From assembly GCF_016862635.1 (NCBI RefSeq), contig NZ_BONI01000029.1:1-64000 (forward strand): DNA of 64,000 nt, given 5' to 3'. The DNA is from Catellatospora coxensis. GTDB lineage: Bacteria > Actinomycetota > Actinomycetes > Mycobacteriales > Micromonosporaceae. The notes below the pieces were generated by a model, which was not told the origin of the DNA, ran no database searches, and saw only the letters and a program-made list of their open reading frames with translations. Shown here in pieces: positions 26,259 to 34,134 of the stretch (the first letter of the stretch is position 1; each line of letters starts with the position of its first letter). Both the position numbers and the translations under genes were made by a program.

Positions 26259-27284
26259 ATGAACAAGCGCGGGCGCATCGCGGTCATCGCGGGCGCGGTG
26301 CTCGCCACCGGCACCATCGGTTTCGCCGCCATCCCGGCGCTGGCCGACGACAAGCCAGACGCTCCGTACAACGTCGTGTTGCAGGAGTCCCACCAGGGCA
26401 GCGAGGCCGAGGACTTCACCCGGGACTGCACCGAGGTCGGCAACATCGGCGACAGCAAGGACGGCTGGGTCTTCAACTCGCCGTCGAACGAGTTCGACAA
26501 GGTCGTCGGCGTGAAGGCGACGTTCTACGACGGCGACGACGAGGTCGAGACCTTCATCCGCACCGGCGACGCCGACGCCTACCCGGACGGCTTCGCCAAC
26601 GCCGCGAACCCGCACCTGGCGTGGGTCGTCGTGCCGCACGGCTGGGAGCTGGTCACCGCGCAGGCCAAGCTGGTCGTCAAGACGAACGGCAACGGCAACG
26701 GCAACGACAAGCTCAAGCTCGTGGTGACGCACACCTGCGCCGGCAAGGACACCCCGCCGCCCGCGCCGAGCCCGTCGGCCTCCCCCAGGCCCGAGCCGAG
26801 CGTCTTCCCCTCGCCGTCGCCGTCGCCGTCGGCGAGCCTGTCGCCGTCTCCCGAGGCGAGCATCTCTCCGTCGCCCGAGGTGACCGCCTCGGCGTCGCCG
26901 GAGGCCAGCCCGTCGGCCGGCGTCACGCCGCAGCCGGAGGAGTCGCCGGAGCCCGAGACCAGCCCGTCGCCGGAGGCGCCGGCCTCCCCGGAGACGAGCC
27001 CGGAGCCCGAGCAGTCCCCCGAGCCGAGCAACTCGCCGGAGCCGAGCACGTCGCCCTCGACCGAGGTCGGCACCTCGCCGTCGCCGCAGGTCAGCGAGTC
27101 CCCGCAGACCAGCCCGTCGCACAGTGACGTGCCTTCGGTCTCGGCGTCCCCGTCGGCGGAGACCGGCACCCTGCCGCGCACCGGCGCGCCGCTGGCCGGC
27201 ATCGCGCTGGCCGGTGTCGCGCTGGTCGGCCTGGGCGCGGTCCTGCTGGTGACGGCACGCCGCCGCCGCGAGCGCATCGTCTGA
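26259..27284 (+). CDS. Sortase-anchored (LPRTG) surface protein with Ser/Pro/Glu stalk
   Basis: 341 aa. A signal peptide covers residues 1-29 (IAVIAGAVLATGTIGFAAIPALA-D). Residues 30-165 form a compact domain with two Cys (RDCTEV; THTCAG) that I cannot assign. Residues about 165-300 are a low-complexity stalk built from SPSPE / EPSxSPEP units. The C-terminus has LPRTG (about residues 305-309), a hydrophobic helix and a basic RRRRERIV tail, the standard sortase sorting signal. The protein should be covalently fixed to peptidoglycan, with the Cys-containing domain displayed. No sortase gene lies in the window. A terminator follows at 27304-27335. Confidence 0.85.
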   Translation: MNKRGRIAVIAGAVLATGTIGFAAIPALADDKPDAPYNVVLQESHQGSEAEDFTRDCTEVGNIGDSKDGWVFNSPSNEFDKVVGVKATFYDGDDEVETFIRTGDADAYPDGFANAANPHLAWVVVPHGWELVTAQAKLVVKTNGNGNGNDKLKLVVTHTCAGKDTPPPAPSPSASPRPEPSVFPSPSPSPSASLSPSPEASISPSPEVTASASPEASPSAGVTPQPEESPEPETSPSPEAPASPETSPEPEQSPEPSNSPEPSTSPSTEVGTSPSPQVSESPQTSPSHSDVPSVSASPSAETGTLPRTGAPLAGIALAGVALVGLGAVLLVTARRRRERIV

Positions 27285-27303
27285 GCCGGCACCACCGGCT
27301 GAA

Positions 27304-27335
27304 AGAGGGCTCCCCGTCCGCGGGGGGCCCTCTTC
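27304..27335 (+). terminator. Intrinsic terminator after the LPRTG gene
   Basis: AAGAGGGCTCCCC (27304-27316) faces GGGGGGCCCTCTT (27323-27335), with 12 of 13 positions paired and a 6-nt loop, ending in a CTTCTTC run. Confidence 0.8.
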
Positions 27336-27411
27336 TTCGCGTACCGGCAGGTCGAAGACCGCACGTCCGGCCGGGACGGGGCCGGCCGCGGCGGGCCTTA
27401 CTCTCTAGCCC

Positions 27412-28002
27412 ATGCGAAACCCCTTCCGCGCGCTGCATCCCCGGCAGCTCCGCGGCCTGCGGCTGTTCCTGGTCATCACCGTGGCCGCGCTGGTGGCGGG
27501 GCTCGCGGGCACCGCGCTGCTGCCCGCCGAGCATCGCGGGCTGGCCGTCGGGCTGATCCTCGCCGCTGGCCTGGCCGCGGGCTGGTTCGCGGTGACCGGC
27601 TTCCGTCCGGCGTGGACGGCGGTGGCCGCGGTGATCGGCTTCCTGTTCGTCGTGATCATGTTGCGCGAGACCGGGCCGAGCCTGCTGCAGCTGCGCGGCG
27701 GCCTGGTGGAGGCGCAGGTCGTGTCACTGCGGGAGAGCGGTGGGCCGCCGGGCGGCTACCACTATGCGATGGCCGCCCACTCCGGTCGGGCGCTCGGCGG
27801 CGAGCTCACCGTCGACGAGCGGGCCTACCGCATCGGCGAGTCGGTGACCGTGGTCGAGGAGCCGGACGGGCTGGCGCATCCGATGCTGCCCAGCGAGCTG
27901 ACCGAGCACCGGCAGAGCTGGCTCGCGGTCACCGTGCTGTATCTGGCGACCGCGGTGCTGTGCCTGCTGGCGGGGCGGCCGCGGCGGGCGAAGGCGAGCT
28001 GA
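27412..28002 (+). CDS. Membrane protein with NfeD/PrsW-like small beta domain (unassigned)
   Basis: 196 aa. Three to four hydrophobic helices lie at the N-terminus (LRLFLVITVAALVAGLAGTALL, LAVGLILAAGLAAGWFAV, AVAAVIGFLFVVIML) and one at the C-terminus (SWLAVTVLYLATAVLCLLAG). A ~90-residue stretch between them has a strand pattern (EAQVVSLRESGG; GGELTVDERAYRIGESVTVVEEPDG). That segment may lie outside the membrane. The family is not recognised and the label is only descriptive. TACTCT at 27399-27404, 7 bp before the ATG, suggests a leaderless message. Confidence 0.55.
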   Translation: MRNPFRALHPRQLRGLRLFLVITVAALVAGLAGTALLPAEHRGLAVGLILAAGLAAGWFAVTGFRPAWTAVAAVIGFLFVVIMLRETGPSLLQLRGGLVEAQVVSLRESGGPPGGYHYAMAAHSGRALGGELTVDERAYRIGESVTVVEEPDGLAHPMLPSELTEHRQSWLAVTVLYLATAVLCLLAGRPRRAKAS

Positions 28003-28014
28003 TCCGGGCACCGG

Positions 28015-28854
28015 TCACAGCCGTGACTCCAGCCAGGGGCGCAGCACCGGCAGCGCCGCCGCCGCCTGCATGGCCTGCATGTGGTCCAGCCCGTCGAGGA
28101 CGGCGACGTCCCAGCCGAGCGCTTCGAGCGCGGCCCGCTCGCGTAGCACGGGTCCGGCGATGTCGACGGTGACGCCGCCCCACTGCTCGCCGTACTCGAT
28201 GGTGTCGGCGGAGCCGACGACGCACAGCCGCGGGCAGGTCAGTGACGGCTGGGCGGCGCGGTCGTCGAAGTCGCGCAGCGACTCGTACAGCGTGACGAAC
28301 TGGCGGGTCTGGTCGACGGTCGTGACGACCGAGACGGTCGACCAGTCGCCGGGCACGGTCTCGGTCGGCGCCGGCGGGTTCTGCACGGCCGCCAGCGACG
28401 CCGCGTGTGCGGCCTCGGTCACCGCGAGCATCGCCGCGTACGGGCCGCCGACCGGTGGGTAGCCGCCCATGACCAGGGCGGACAGCCGGCCGGTGTGCAG
28501 GGCGAGCTGCTGGCCGAGCAGCCCGAGCCAGGAGTAGCCGTAGTAGGCGAACCGGTCGGCGCCCGCCGCGTCGGCGACGGCCAGCAGGTCGCGGGCGGCG
28601 TTGGCGGGGGTGAGCGTCTCGGGTTTCGGGTGTGCCATGACGTGGCCCTCGTAGTCGAAGGCGACGACGCGGAAGCGGTCGCGCAGACCGTCGATCAGTG
28701 ACCGCCCGAGCGCCGGGTCGGCGCCCCAGGCGCGCATGGCCTCGGCCTTCGGGCCCTCCAGCGGGGTCGGGTCCACCGGCAGCAGCAGGACGGGTCCGTC
28801 GCCGTGCGCCTCGAACTCGATCGTGCTGCCGTCGTGCAGTCGTACGCTCGCCAT
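28015..28854 (-). CDS. Alpha/beta hydrolase
   Basis: 279 aa from the ATG at 28854, which has ACGGAG at ideal spacing; an ATG two codons earlier abuts that site. The fold is an alpha/beta hydrolase: oxyanion-hole region LLLPVDPTPLEGPKAEA, nucleophile elbow YYGYSWLG (Ser in GYSWL), acid in VVGSADTIEYGE, and catalytic His in GLDHMQAMQ. Reaction and substrate are unknown. It is divergent from a TetR gene with a 67-bp shared gap holding an inverted repeat, so the TetR protein probably represses both. It is convergent with the small membrane gene on its other side. Confidence 0.85.
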   Translation of the reverse strand: MASVRLHDGSTIEFEAHGDGPVLLLPVDPTPLEGPKAEAMRAWGADPALGRSLIDGLRDRFRVVAFDYEGHVMAHPKPETLTPANAARDLLAVADAAGADRFAYYGYSWLGLLGQQLALHTGRLSALVMGGYPPVGGPYAAMLAVTEAAHAASLAAVQNPPAPTETVPGDWSTVSVVTTVDQTRQFVTLYESLRDFDDRAAQPSLTCPRLCVVGSADTIEYGEQWGGVTVDIAGPVLRERAALEALGWDVAVLDGLDHMQAMQAAAALPVLRPWLESRL

Positions 28855-28861
28855 CACCATC

Positions 28862-28913
28862 TCCGTATGCCGTAAAGTGATCCCGGCGAAGACATTAGCT
28901 TACGATGTACGGA
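28862..28913. promoter_or_regulatory. Inverted repeat in the hydrolase/TetR divergent promoter
   Basis: TCCGTATGCCGTAAAG (28862-28877) and CTTACGATGTACGGA (28899-28913) are imperfect inverted copies. Each outer end includes the ACGGAG ribosome site of the gene it faces, so part of the symmetry may come from that. Candidate TetR operator. Confidence 0.5.
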
Positions 28914-28921
28914 GTTGTCAC

Positions 28922-29716
28922 ATGACGTTGTACGGCGGCCAGGGCGACCCTGCGCGGACCATGGCGCTGCTGTGGCGGGCGCACTCCCCGGCCGGGCCGG
29001 ACACAGCCCGCGGCCGCACCGCGCCCGGCCCGAAGCAGGGCCTCACCGTCGACGCGATCGTCGAGGCCGCCATCGCGATCGCCGACGCCGACGGCATGGA
29101 GCGGCTGTCCATGCGCGCCGTCGGCGAGCGGCTGGGCACCTCGGCGATGGCGCTGTACACCTACGTGCCCAGCAAGCGCGAACTCGTCGACCTGATGTAC
29201 GACCACGCCCACGCGGGCCGGCCGCAGCGGTACCCGCTCGACGGCGGAGTGCGCAACGCGGTGCGGGGCTGGGCCGACGGCCTGTGGGACCGCTACCTGC
29301 GCCACCCGTGGCTGCTGCAGGTGTCCTACGCCCGGCCGGTGCTCGGCCCGCACGAGCAGGCGGTCCTCGAATCGCTGCTGGCCGTCCTGCAGGCCGCCGA
29401 GCTGCCGCCGGACCGGCTGCGGCCCGCCGTCAGCGCGCTGTTCCACCTCGTCCGGGGCGCCGCGCAGACCGCCGCCGAGGGCCGGGCGGCCGCGGCCGCG
29501 ACCGGCACCTCCGACCAGCAGTGGTGGACCGAGCGCTCCGCTCAGCTCAGCCGGCTGGCACCCGACTTCGCGCAGCGCTTCCCGCACTCGACGGCACTGG
29601 CCGGGTCGTCGTCCACGACGGACTACGACCCGGTCCGCCAGGCCAAGGACGCCCTCGACGGCGGCCTCCGCCTGCTGCTGGACGGCCTGCTCACCGACAG
29701 CCGCGAAGCCGCCTGA
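28922..29716 (+). CDS. TetR-family regulator with TetR_C domain
   Basis: 264 aa from the ATG at 28922 (ACGGAG seven bases upstream). The HTH lies at about residues 40-90: LTVDAIVEAAIAIADADG then LSMRAVGERLGTSAMALYTYVPSKRELVDLMYD. A long all-helical ligand domain follows, in the TetR class (tetracycline-repressor-like C-terminal) style. It has about 35 extra N-terminal residues before the HTH. It faces the alpha/beta hydrolase across a 67-bp gap and probably controls it in response to an unknown small molecule. Confidence 0.85.
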   Translation: MTLYGGQGDPARTMALLWRAHSPAGPDTARGRTAPGPKQGLTVDAIVEAAIAIADADGMERLSMRAVGERLGTSAMALYTYVPSKRELVDLMYDHAHAGRPQRYPLDGGVRNAVRGWADGLWDRYLRHPWLLQVSYARPVLGPHEQAVLESLLAVLQAAELPPDRLRPAVSALFHLVRGAAQTAAEGRAAAAATGTSDQQWWTERSAQLSRLAPDFAQRFPHSTALAGSSSTTDYDPVRQAKDALDGGLRLLLDGLLTDSREAA

Positions 29717-29767
29717 CGCCGCCCCGGCCGGTCGCCCGGCAGAGCGCGCGGCCGGGCGGTCGCGGCA

Positions 29768-30376
29768 TCAGGCGGTGAGGCCGCGCAGCAGCAGGGCCAG
29801 TCCTTCGCCGAACTCGCGCTGCGGCGACACGTCGCGCGCCGACACGGCCGTCTCCGCCAGGTGCGGGTGCTGCTCGCCGAGTGTGGCCAGCACGTCGGTG
29901 CCGGCGCCGGACAGCGGCCCCAGCCCTTCGGCCTGCAGCGCGCCGATGAGGTAGCTCACCAGCGCGCGGAACGCGATGACGCGCCGCTCGCCGGAGAAGC
30001 CCGCCCCGGCCAGGACGCTGAGCATCGCCTCGCCGCTGCGGCGTACGCCCGGGGAGGCGTGCCGGTGCACCAGCAGCAGCGGGACCATGGCCGGGTGGGC
30101 GTGCACCGCCAGCCGGATGCGCTCGCACAGCGCGGCGATGCGCTCCTGCCAGGTCGGCAGGTCGGGCACGGTGAAGTCGACGCCGCCCAGCACCAGCTCC
30201 ACGACCAGCCGTTCGAGCTGCTCCCGGTCGCTGACGTACCGGTAGAGCGACATCGTGCCCATGTTCAGTTCCTGCGCCACGGCGCGCATCGTCAGCATCG
30301 CGAGGCCGTCGCGGTCGACCACGGCCAGGGCGGCGGCGGCGAGCTGGTCGGTGGTCAGGGATCGCTTGCGGGGCAC
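29768..30376 (-). CDS. TetR-family regulator
   Basis: 202 aa. HTH: LTTDQLAAAALAVVDRDGLAMLTMRAVAQELNMG followed by SLYRYVSDREQLE. The helical C-terminal domain has the usual GxxxR-type core (VIAFRALVSYLIGALQAEG). It is divergent from the peroxiredoxin-like gene; a 29-bp near-perfect palindrome at 30408-30436 lies between them. The likely role is repression of that gene and itself. The previous TetR gene is only 51 bp away but convergent with it, so the two are separate units. Confidence 0.85.
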   Translation of the reverse strand: MPRKRSLTTDQLAAAALAVVDRDGLAMLTMRAVAQELNMGTMSLYRYVSDREQLERLVVELVLGGVDFTVPDLPTWQERIAALCERIRLAVHAHPAMVPLLLVHRHASPGVRRSGEAMLSVLAGAGFSGERRVIAFRALVSYLIGALQAEGLGPLSGAGTDVLATLGEQHPHLAETAVSARDVSPQREFGEGLALLLRGLTA

Positions 30377-30407
30377 GGCTTGACAGCGTACAAGATACGC
30401 TTATAGC

Positions 30408-30436
30408 TTCGTAGGCGTACGTTGTACTCCTACGAA
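30408..30436. promoter_or_regulatory. 29-bp operator palindrome for the TetR/peroxiredoxin pair
   Basis: TTCGTAGG-n-GTAC-GTT-GTAC-n-CCTACGAA: 12 of 13 positions of each arm are symmetric about 30422. It ends 10 bp before the peroxiredoxin-like start and covers its promoter and part of the ribosome site. Confidence 0.75.
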
Positions 30437-30446
30437 AGGTGTACTC

Positions 30447-31025
30447 ATGGCCAAGCTCGTACCAGGCGACCGGGCGCCCTCCGCAGAACTCTTCGCCGTC
30501 ACCGGCGAACCGGTGCGCTTCCCGCACCCCGGCCGCCTCGTCCACCTGCAGTTCCGGCGCTTCGCCGGCTGCCCGATCTGCCACCTGCACCTGCGCTCCT
30601 TCGTACGGGCCACGGACCGGCTCGCCGAGGCGGGCGTCCGCGAGATCGTGTTCTTCCACTCCGGAGCCGACGAACTGCTCGAGCACGTGACCGACCTGCC
30701 CTTCCCCTGCATCGCCGACGGCGACAAGCGGTGGTACCGGGCCTTCGGCGTCGAGGCCGGGGCACGGTCGCTGCTCGACCCGCGCGCCTGGCCCGGAATC
30801 GTGCGCGGCATCGCGGTCGCCCTCTGGCTCCTGCCGCAGCGCAAGGCCCACCTGCCCGCGACCAGCCCGGCCGGCGGCCGCCTCGGCCTGCCCGCGGACT
30901 TCCTCATCGGCCCCGACGGCACCGTGCTGGCCGCCAAGTACGGCGAGCACGCCGACGACCAGTGGAGCGTCGAGGAGGTGCTCACCCTGGCCCGCACGAC
31001 CGGCCACGCGAACGCCCGGGCGTGA
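30447..31025 (+). CDS. Peroxiredoxin-like (AhpC/TSA-fold) protein
   Basis: 192 aa. Thioredoxin-fold elements are readable: DRAPSAELFAVTGEPVRF, a FAGCPICHLHLRSF motif with CPIC at about residues 46-49, REIVFFHSGADELLEHV, and a C-terminal strand pair with DFLIGPDGTVLAAKYGEHADDQWS. The CxxC replaces the usual TxxC of typical peroxiredoxins, as in AhpC/TSA-like families of unknown substrate. It probably reduces peroxides or thiols in the cytoplasm. It is controlled by the divergent TetR through the palindrome upstream. Shine-Dalgarno AAAGG lies just ahead of the start. Confidence 0.82.
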   Translation: MAKLVPGDRAPSAELFAVTGEPVRFPHPGRLVHLQFRRFAGCPICHLHLRSFVRATDRLAEAGVREIVFFHSGADELLEHVTDLPFPCIADGDKRWYRAFGVEAGARSLLDPRAWPGIVRGIAVALWLLPQRKAHLPATSPAGGRLGLPADFLIGPDGTVLAAKYGEHADDQWSVEEVLTLARTTGHANARA

Positions 31026-31080
31026 GCCCCGGACCACGCGGGCACCCGGGTGGTGCGACCAGCACGTACGATGCCGAGCC

Positions 31081-31800
31081 ATGTTCGCCTCCCGGCTCGC
31101 CCGCACCCGTGGCCTGATCCTGCTGACCGTCGTGCTCACGGTCGGCTGGCAGGTGGTCGCCGGCAACGTCCCGGACCGGCCGGTGCCGATCGGGATCCTG
31201 ATGGAGCTCACCGTGTTCGGAGCGGCGATGGCATTGCTGCTGCTCCTGGTGCTGCGTCCGAGCGGGGAGCGGACCACGTTCGAGGTCCGGACCGGCGCGT
31301 TCACCACGTCGTCGCGGCAGTGGCTCGGCCTCCACCTCTTCTGGATCATGATCGCCGGGGTCCTGGTCGGGCCGGGCCCCGGCGAGACCTGGGCCGAGCT
31401 GAGCCTGTTCAGCATCGGCGTCGACATCCTGATCGCGCTGGTCGCGGCCGGGGGCGCGCTGCTGTCCTGGTGCGACCTGCCCCGCTTGGAACTGCGGCCC
31501 GACGGTGTACGCGTACGCAACCTGCGCTCGGTGACCATTCCCTGGGCGGCGCTGCGGCGCGGAACCCCGCTGCGGCCCCGCCGCAACGAGCAGAACCTCG
31601 GCCTGCCCCTGGACCAGCCCGACCTCGTGTCACCGGTGTTCGTCAAGAACCCGCTGATCCCGCTCGGCTGGGACGCCGACCCGTGGTTCGTCGCCGACAC
31701 CATCCGCTGGTATGTCGACCACCCGCAGGACCGCCCCGCCATCGGCACCGAGGCCGAACTCGTATTCCTCCGGGCCCGGCTGGCAGCCCAGTCCGAGTGA
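31081..31800 (+). CDS. Membrane protein with PH-like C-terminal domain
   Basis: 239 aa. Four hydrophobic helices lie in residues 8-140 (GLILLTVVLTVGWQVVAG, LTVFGAAMALLLLLVL, LHLFWIMIAGVLVG, GVDILIALVAAGGALLSW). After them LELRPDGVRVRNLRSVTIPWAAL resembles the start of the bacterial PH-like domain, in which an RPDGVRV-type turn is common. The last 60 residues are soluble and contain WYVDHPQDRPAIG. TACGAT at 31067-31072, 8 bp before the ATG, suggests a leaderless start. Function unknown. Confidence 0.6.
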   Translation: MFASRLARTRGLILLTVVLTVGWQVVAGNVPDRPVPIGILMELTVFGAAMALLLLLVLRPSGERTTFEVRTGAFTTSSRQWLGLHLFWIMIAGVLVGPGPGETWAELSLFSIGVDILIALVAAGGALLSWCDLPRLELRPDGVRVRNLRSVTIPWAALRRGTPLRPRRNEQNLGLPLDQPDLVSPVFVKNPLIPLGWDADPWFVADTIRWYVDHPQDRPAIGTEAELVFLRARLAAQSE

Positions 31801-31876
31801 GCCGTGCCCCTTGCCGAACCGGGCGGCCGGGCGGATGATGACGCCCGTCGTTGATCACTGGGAAGGTGCGTACGCC

Positions 31877-32332
31877 ATGCTTCGGGTCCTTGGCCGCGGT
31901 GCGCTCGTCGGTCTCGCCGCGTTCCTGGCCGCCGGCCTGGTGGGCATCCTGCTCGGCGACGACGTGGCCGGCTTCGACGCCGCGCACGACCTGGCGGTGC
32001 CCCTCGTCGCGCTGGTCGCGGCGGGAGTCGCGGCCTGGCTGCTGAAACTGCGGCAGCCGGTGCTCGTCCCGGTGCTCGGTCTCGTCGTCAACGTCGCCGC
32101 GAACCTGGCCCAGAGCTGGATCCTGACCAGCGCGATGACCGACGACGAGGGCGTGCTCCACCTCGACCGGCAGCCGTTCGAGCCCGGCGGGAGCGTGCTG
32201 TCGGCGCTGTCCCTGCCCAGCCCGCTGCTCCACGCCCTCTACCTCGTCGTGCTCGGCATGATCGGCGCGGTGATCGCGGACAAGGTCGCGCAGGCCAACG
32301 CCGAAATCGACGCCTCCGCCCGCCGGCGCTGA
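31877..32332 (+). CDS. Small four-span membrane protein
   Basis: 151 aa from the ATG at 31877, with GGAAGG ten bases ahead; in-frame starts further upstream would overlap the preceding gene without a ribosome site. Helices: ALVGLAAFLAAGLVGILLG, LAVPLVALVAAGVAAWLL, VLVPVLGLVVNVAANLAQ and LLHALYLVVLGMIGAVIA. The C-terminus is a charged helix (DKVAQANAEIDASARRR). No family recognised. Confidence 0.6.
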   Translation: MLRVLGRGALVGLAAFLAAGLVGILLGDDVAGFDAAHDLAVPLVALVAAGVAAWLLKLRQPVLVPVLGLVVNVAANLAQSWILTSAMTDDEGVLHLDRQPFEPGGSVLSALSLPSPLLHALYLVVLGMIGAVIADKVAQANAEIDASARRR

Positions 32333-32399
32333 CCGCGAGCCGCCGCCCAGCGCGAGCCGGGCCGTTCACAAGTTCCACAATCACGAAATATTGAGTTTC

Positions 32400-32428
32400 T
32401 TGAGATCCTCGGCGGCGCTTCCTAGGCT
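32400..32428 (+). promoter_or_regulatory. Promoter of the leader-peptide/sulfatase unit
   Basis: TTGAGA (32400-32405), 17-bp spacer, TAGGCT (32423-32428). The leader-peptide ATG begins 7 bp after the -10, where transcription should start, so the mRNA is expected to begin at or next to the start codon. Confidence 0.7.
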
Positions 32429-32435
32429 CGAACGC

Positions 32436-32513
32436 ATGGAGCGCAGGCCTTTGTTGACGGCCCGCCGGCACGTCGATCTGCGACGGCAGGCGAGTTCCCT
32501 CTGTCTGCGCTGA
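32436..32513 (+). CDS. Leaderless 25-aa RRHVDL-type leader peptide
   Basis: Translates as MERRPLLTARRHVDLRRQAS then SLCLR. Short peptides with the core RRHVDL...C, ending in or near Cys-Arg, recur in actinobacteria ahead of sulfur-metabolism genes and are thought to act as cysteine-sensing leaders (family knowledge, from memory). Here it stands 143 bp before a sulfatase and its activating enzyme, a fitting context. The promoter places the 5' end of the mRNA at the ATG, matching the leaderless form. A stem of CGTACGC (32595-32601) with GCGTACG (32639-32645) ends right beside the sulfatase Shine-Dalgarno and could sequester it. Confidence 0.75.
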   Translation: MERRPLLTARRHVDLRRQASSLCLR

Positions 32514-32656
32514 CCTGCGCACCCGGCCTGCCCCACGGCGGCTGACCGCGGCCGCGTGGCACCGCCACCGCCGCCCGCTCCCCCTTCACCCGGCCGTACG
32601 CCGGGCACCTCCTGCTGCGCGGCGTCGCTCCGCCGTGCGCGTACGAAAGGAAGCCC

Positions 32657-34072
32657 ATGTCCGAGAGCACCCCCTCACTGAAGCGGCGCACCCTGCTCGC
32701 GGCCACCGCCGCGGCCGGCGCGTCCGCGGCCGCCGGCTGGCCCACGGCCGCCGCGCAGGCCGCCGACACCAGGCCGAACGTCCTCGTGATCGTCACCGAC
32801 GACCACCCGAAGCAGACGGCCTGGGCGCTGCCGAAGACCCGGGCCTGGCTGACCGGCGGCGGCGTCGAGTTCACCCGCGGGCACGCGACCACGCCGCTGT
32901 GCGCGCCGGGCCGCTCCTCGATCTTCACCGGCCAGTACGCGCACAACCACGGCGTACGCGGCAACCAGCACGCCGCGAACCTCAACCACCACTCCACCGT
33001 GCAGCGCTACCTGCAGCAGGCCGGCTACCGCACCGGCCTGTACGGCAAGTACCTCAACGGCTGGGACGTCGACGACAACCCGCCCCACTTCGACGAGTTC
33101 GCGGTGCTCGCCCCGCCGACGTTCAACAACGGCACCTGGAACGTCGACGGCACCGTGCAGACGATCAACAACTACACCACCACCGTGGTGAAGAACCGGG
33201 CGCTGAGCTTCCTCGACCGCAGCGTCGCCGACACCCGCCCCTGGTTCCTCTACCTCGCCCCGTACGCCTCCCACGGCCCGAACACCCCCGAGGGCAAGTA
33301 CGCCGACACGGCCGTGCCCGCCTGGGACGGCCGGCCGTCGGTGCCCGAGGCCGACCGCAGCGACAAGCCCGGCTTCATCCAGGACGCCACCGGCACGCTC
33401 GCCGACGGCCGCAACATCCGTACCAACCAGCTGCGCACCCTGCTGTCGGTCGACGACGCCGTGCAGGCCGTGCACGACAAGCTCGAAGCCCTCGGCCAGC
33501 TGGACAACACACTGGTCTTCTTCATCGCCGACAACGGCTTCGCCTGGGGCGACCACGGCTGGACCAAGAAGTCGGTGCCCTACACTCCTGTCGTCGAGGT
33601 GCCGTTCTTCGTGTCCTGGCCGGCCGGCGGCCTGGACACCGGCACCAACGACAACCGGCTCGCGGCCAACATCGACATCGCGCCGACCATCCTCGACGCG
33701 GCCGGGATCACCCCCGACACGCAGTATCCGCAGGACGGGCACTCCCTGCTCGGCTCCCACCGGCGGACCCGCGTGCTGACCGAGTTCTTCAAGCACGGCA
33801 CCGGCACCGGCGGCCCGCTCACCTGGGCGTCGTACATCGGCGCGAACAAGCAGTACACCGAGTACTACCAGCTACACACCGACAACAACGGCCTGCCGAC
33901 CGGCTCCGGCGCGGTCCTGTTCCGCGAGTACTACGACCTGGTCAACGACCCGCATCAGCTGGTGAACAAGCTCCACAACGCCACTCCCGCCCAGGAACAG
34001 GCACTGGGCATTCCCGCCCTGGCGGCGCAACTGGCCGCCGACCGCGTCAGCTCCGGCAGCACCGCACCCTGA
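32657..34072 (+). CDS. Tat-exported arylsulfatase (Cys-type, formylglycine-dependent)
   Basis: 471 aa. A twin-arginine signal (SLKRRTLLAATAAAGASAAA) ends near residue 36. The sulfatase core begins PNVLVIVTDDHP with metal-binding D48/D49. The catalytic Cys82 lies in PLCAPGRSSIFTGQ, matching the CxPxR...TG formylglycine signature. FIADNGFAWGDHGWTKK carries the second metal-binding Asp-Asn pair and the His/Lys. Cys82 must be oxidised to formylglycine; the enzyme for this is encoded next (34135). Because Tat exports folded protein, activation presumably occurs in the cytoplasm first. It releases sulfate from organic sulfate esters, supplying sulfur. GAAAGGAAG precedes the ATG. Confidence 0.93.
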   Translation: MSESTPSLKRRTLLAATAAAGASAAAGWPTAAAQAADTRPNVLVIVTDDHPKQTAWALPKTRAWLTGGGVEFTRGHATTPLCAPGRSSIFTGQYAHNHGVRGNQHAANLNHHSTVQRYLQQAGYRTGLYGKYLNGWDVDDNPPHFDEFAVLAPPTFNNGTWNVDGTVQTINNYTTTVVKNRALSFLDRSVADTRPWFLYLAPYASHGPNTPEGKYADTAVPAWDGRPSVPEADRSDKPGFIQDATGTLADGRNIRTNQLRTLLSVDDAVQAVHDKLEALGQLDNTLVFFIADNGFAWGDHGWTKKSVPYTPVVEVPFFVSWPAGGLDTGTNDNRLAANIDIAPTILDAAGITPDTQYPQDGHSLLGSHRRTRVLTEFFKHGTGTGGPLTWASYIGANKQYTEYYQLHTDNNGLPTGSGAVLFREYYDLVNDPHQLVNKLHNATPAQEQALGIPALAAQLAADRVSSGSTAP

Positions 34073-34134
34073 CATCACCGGCACCATCCCGGCGGTGGGT
34101 CCGACCCCGCCGCCGGGTTCCAGGAAGGAGCACC

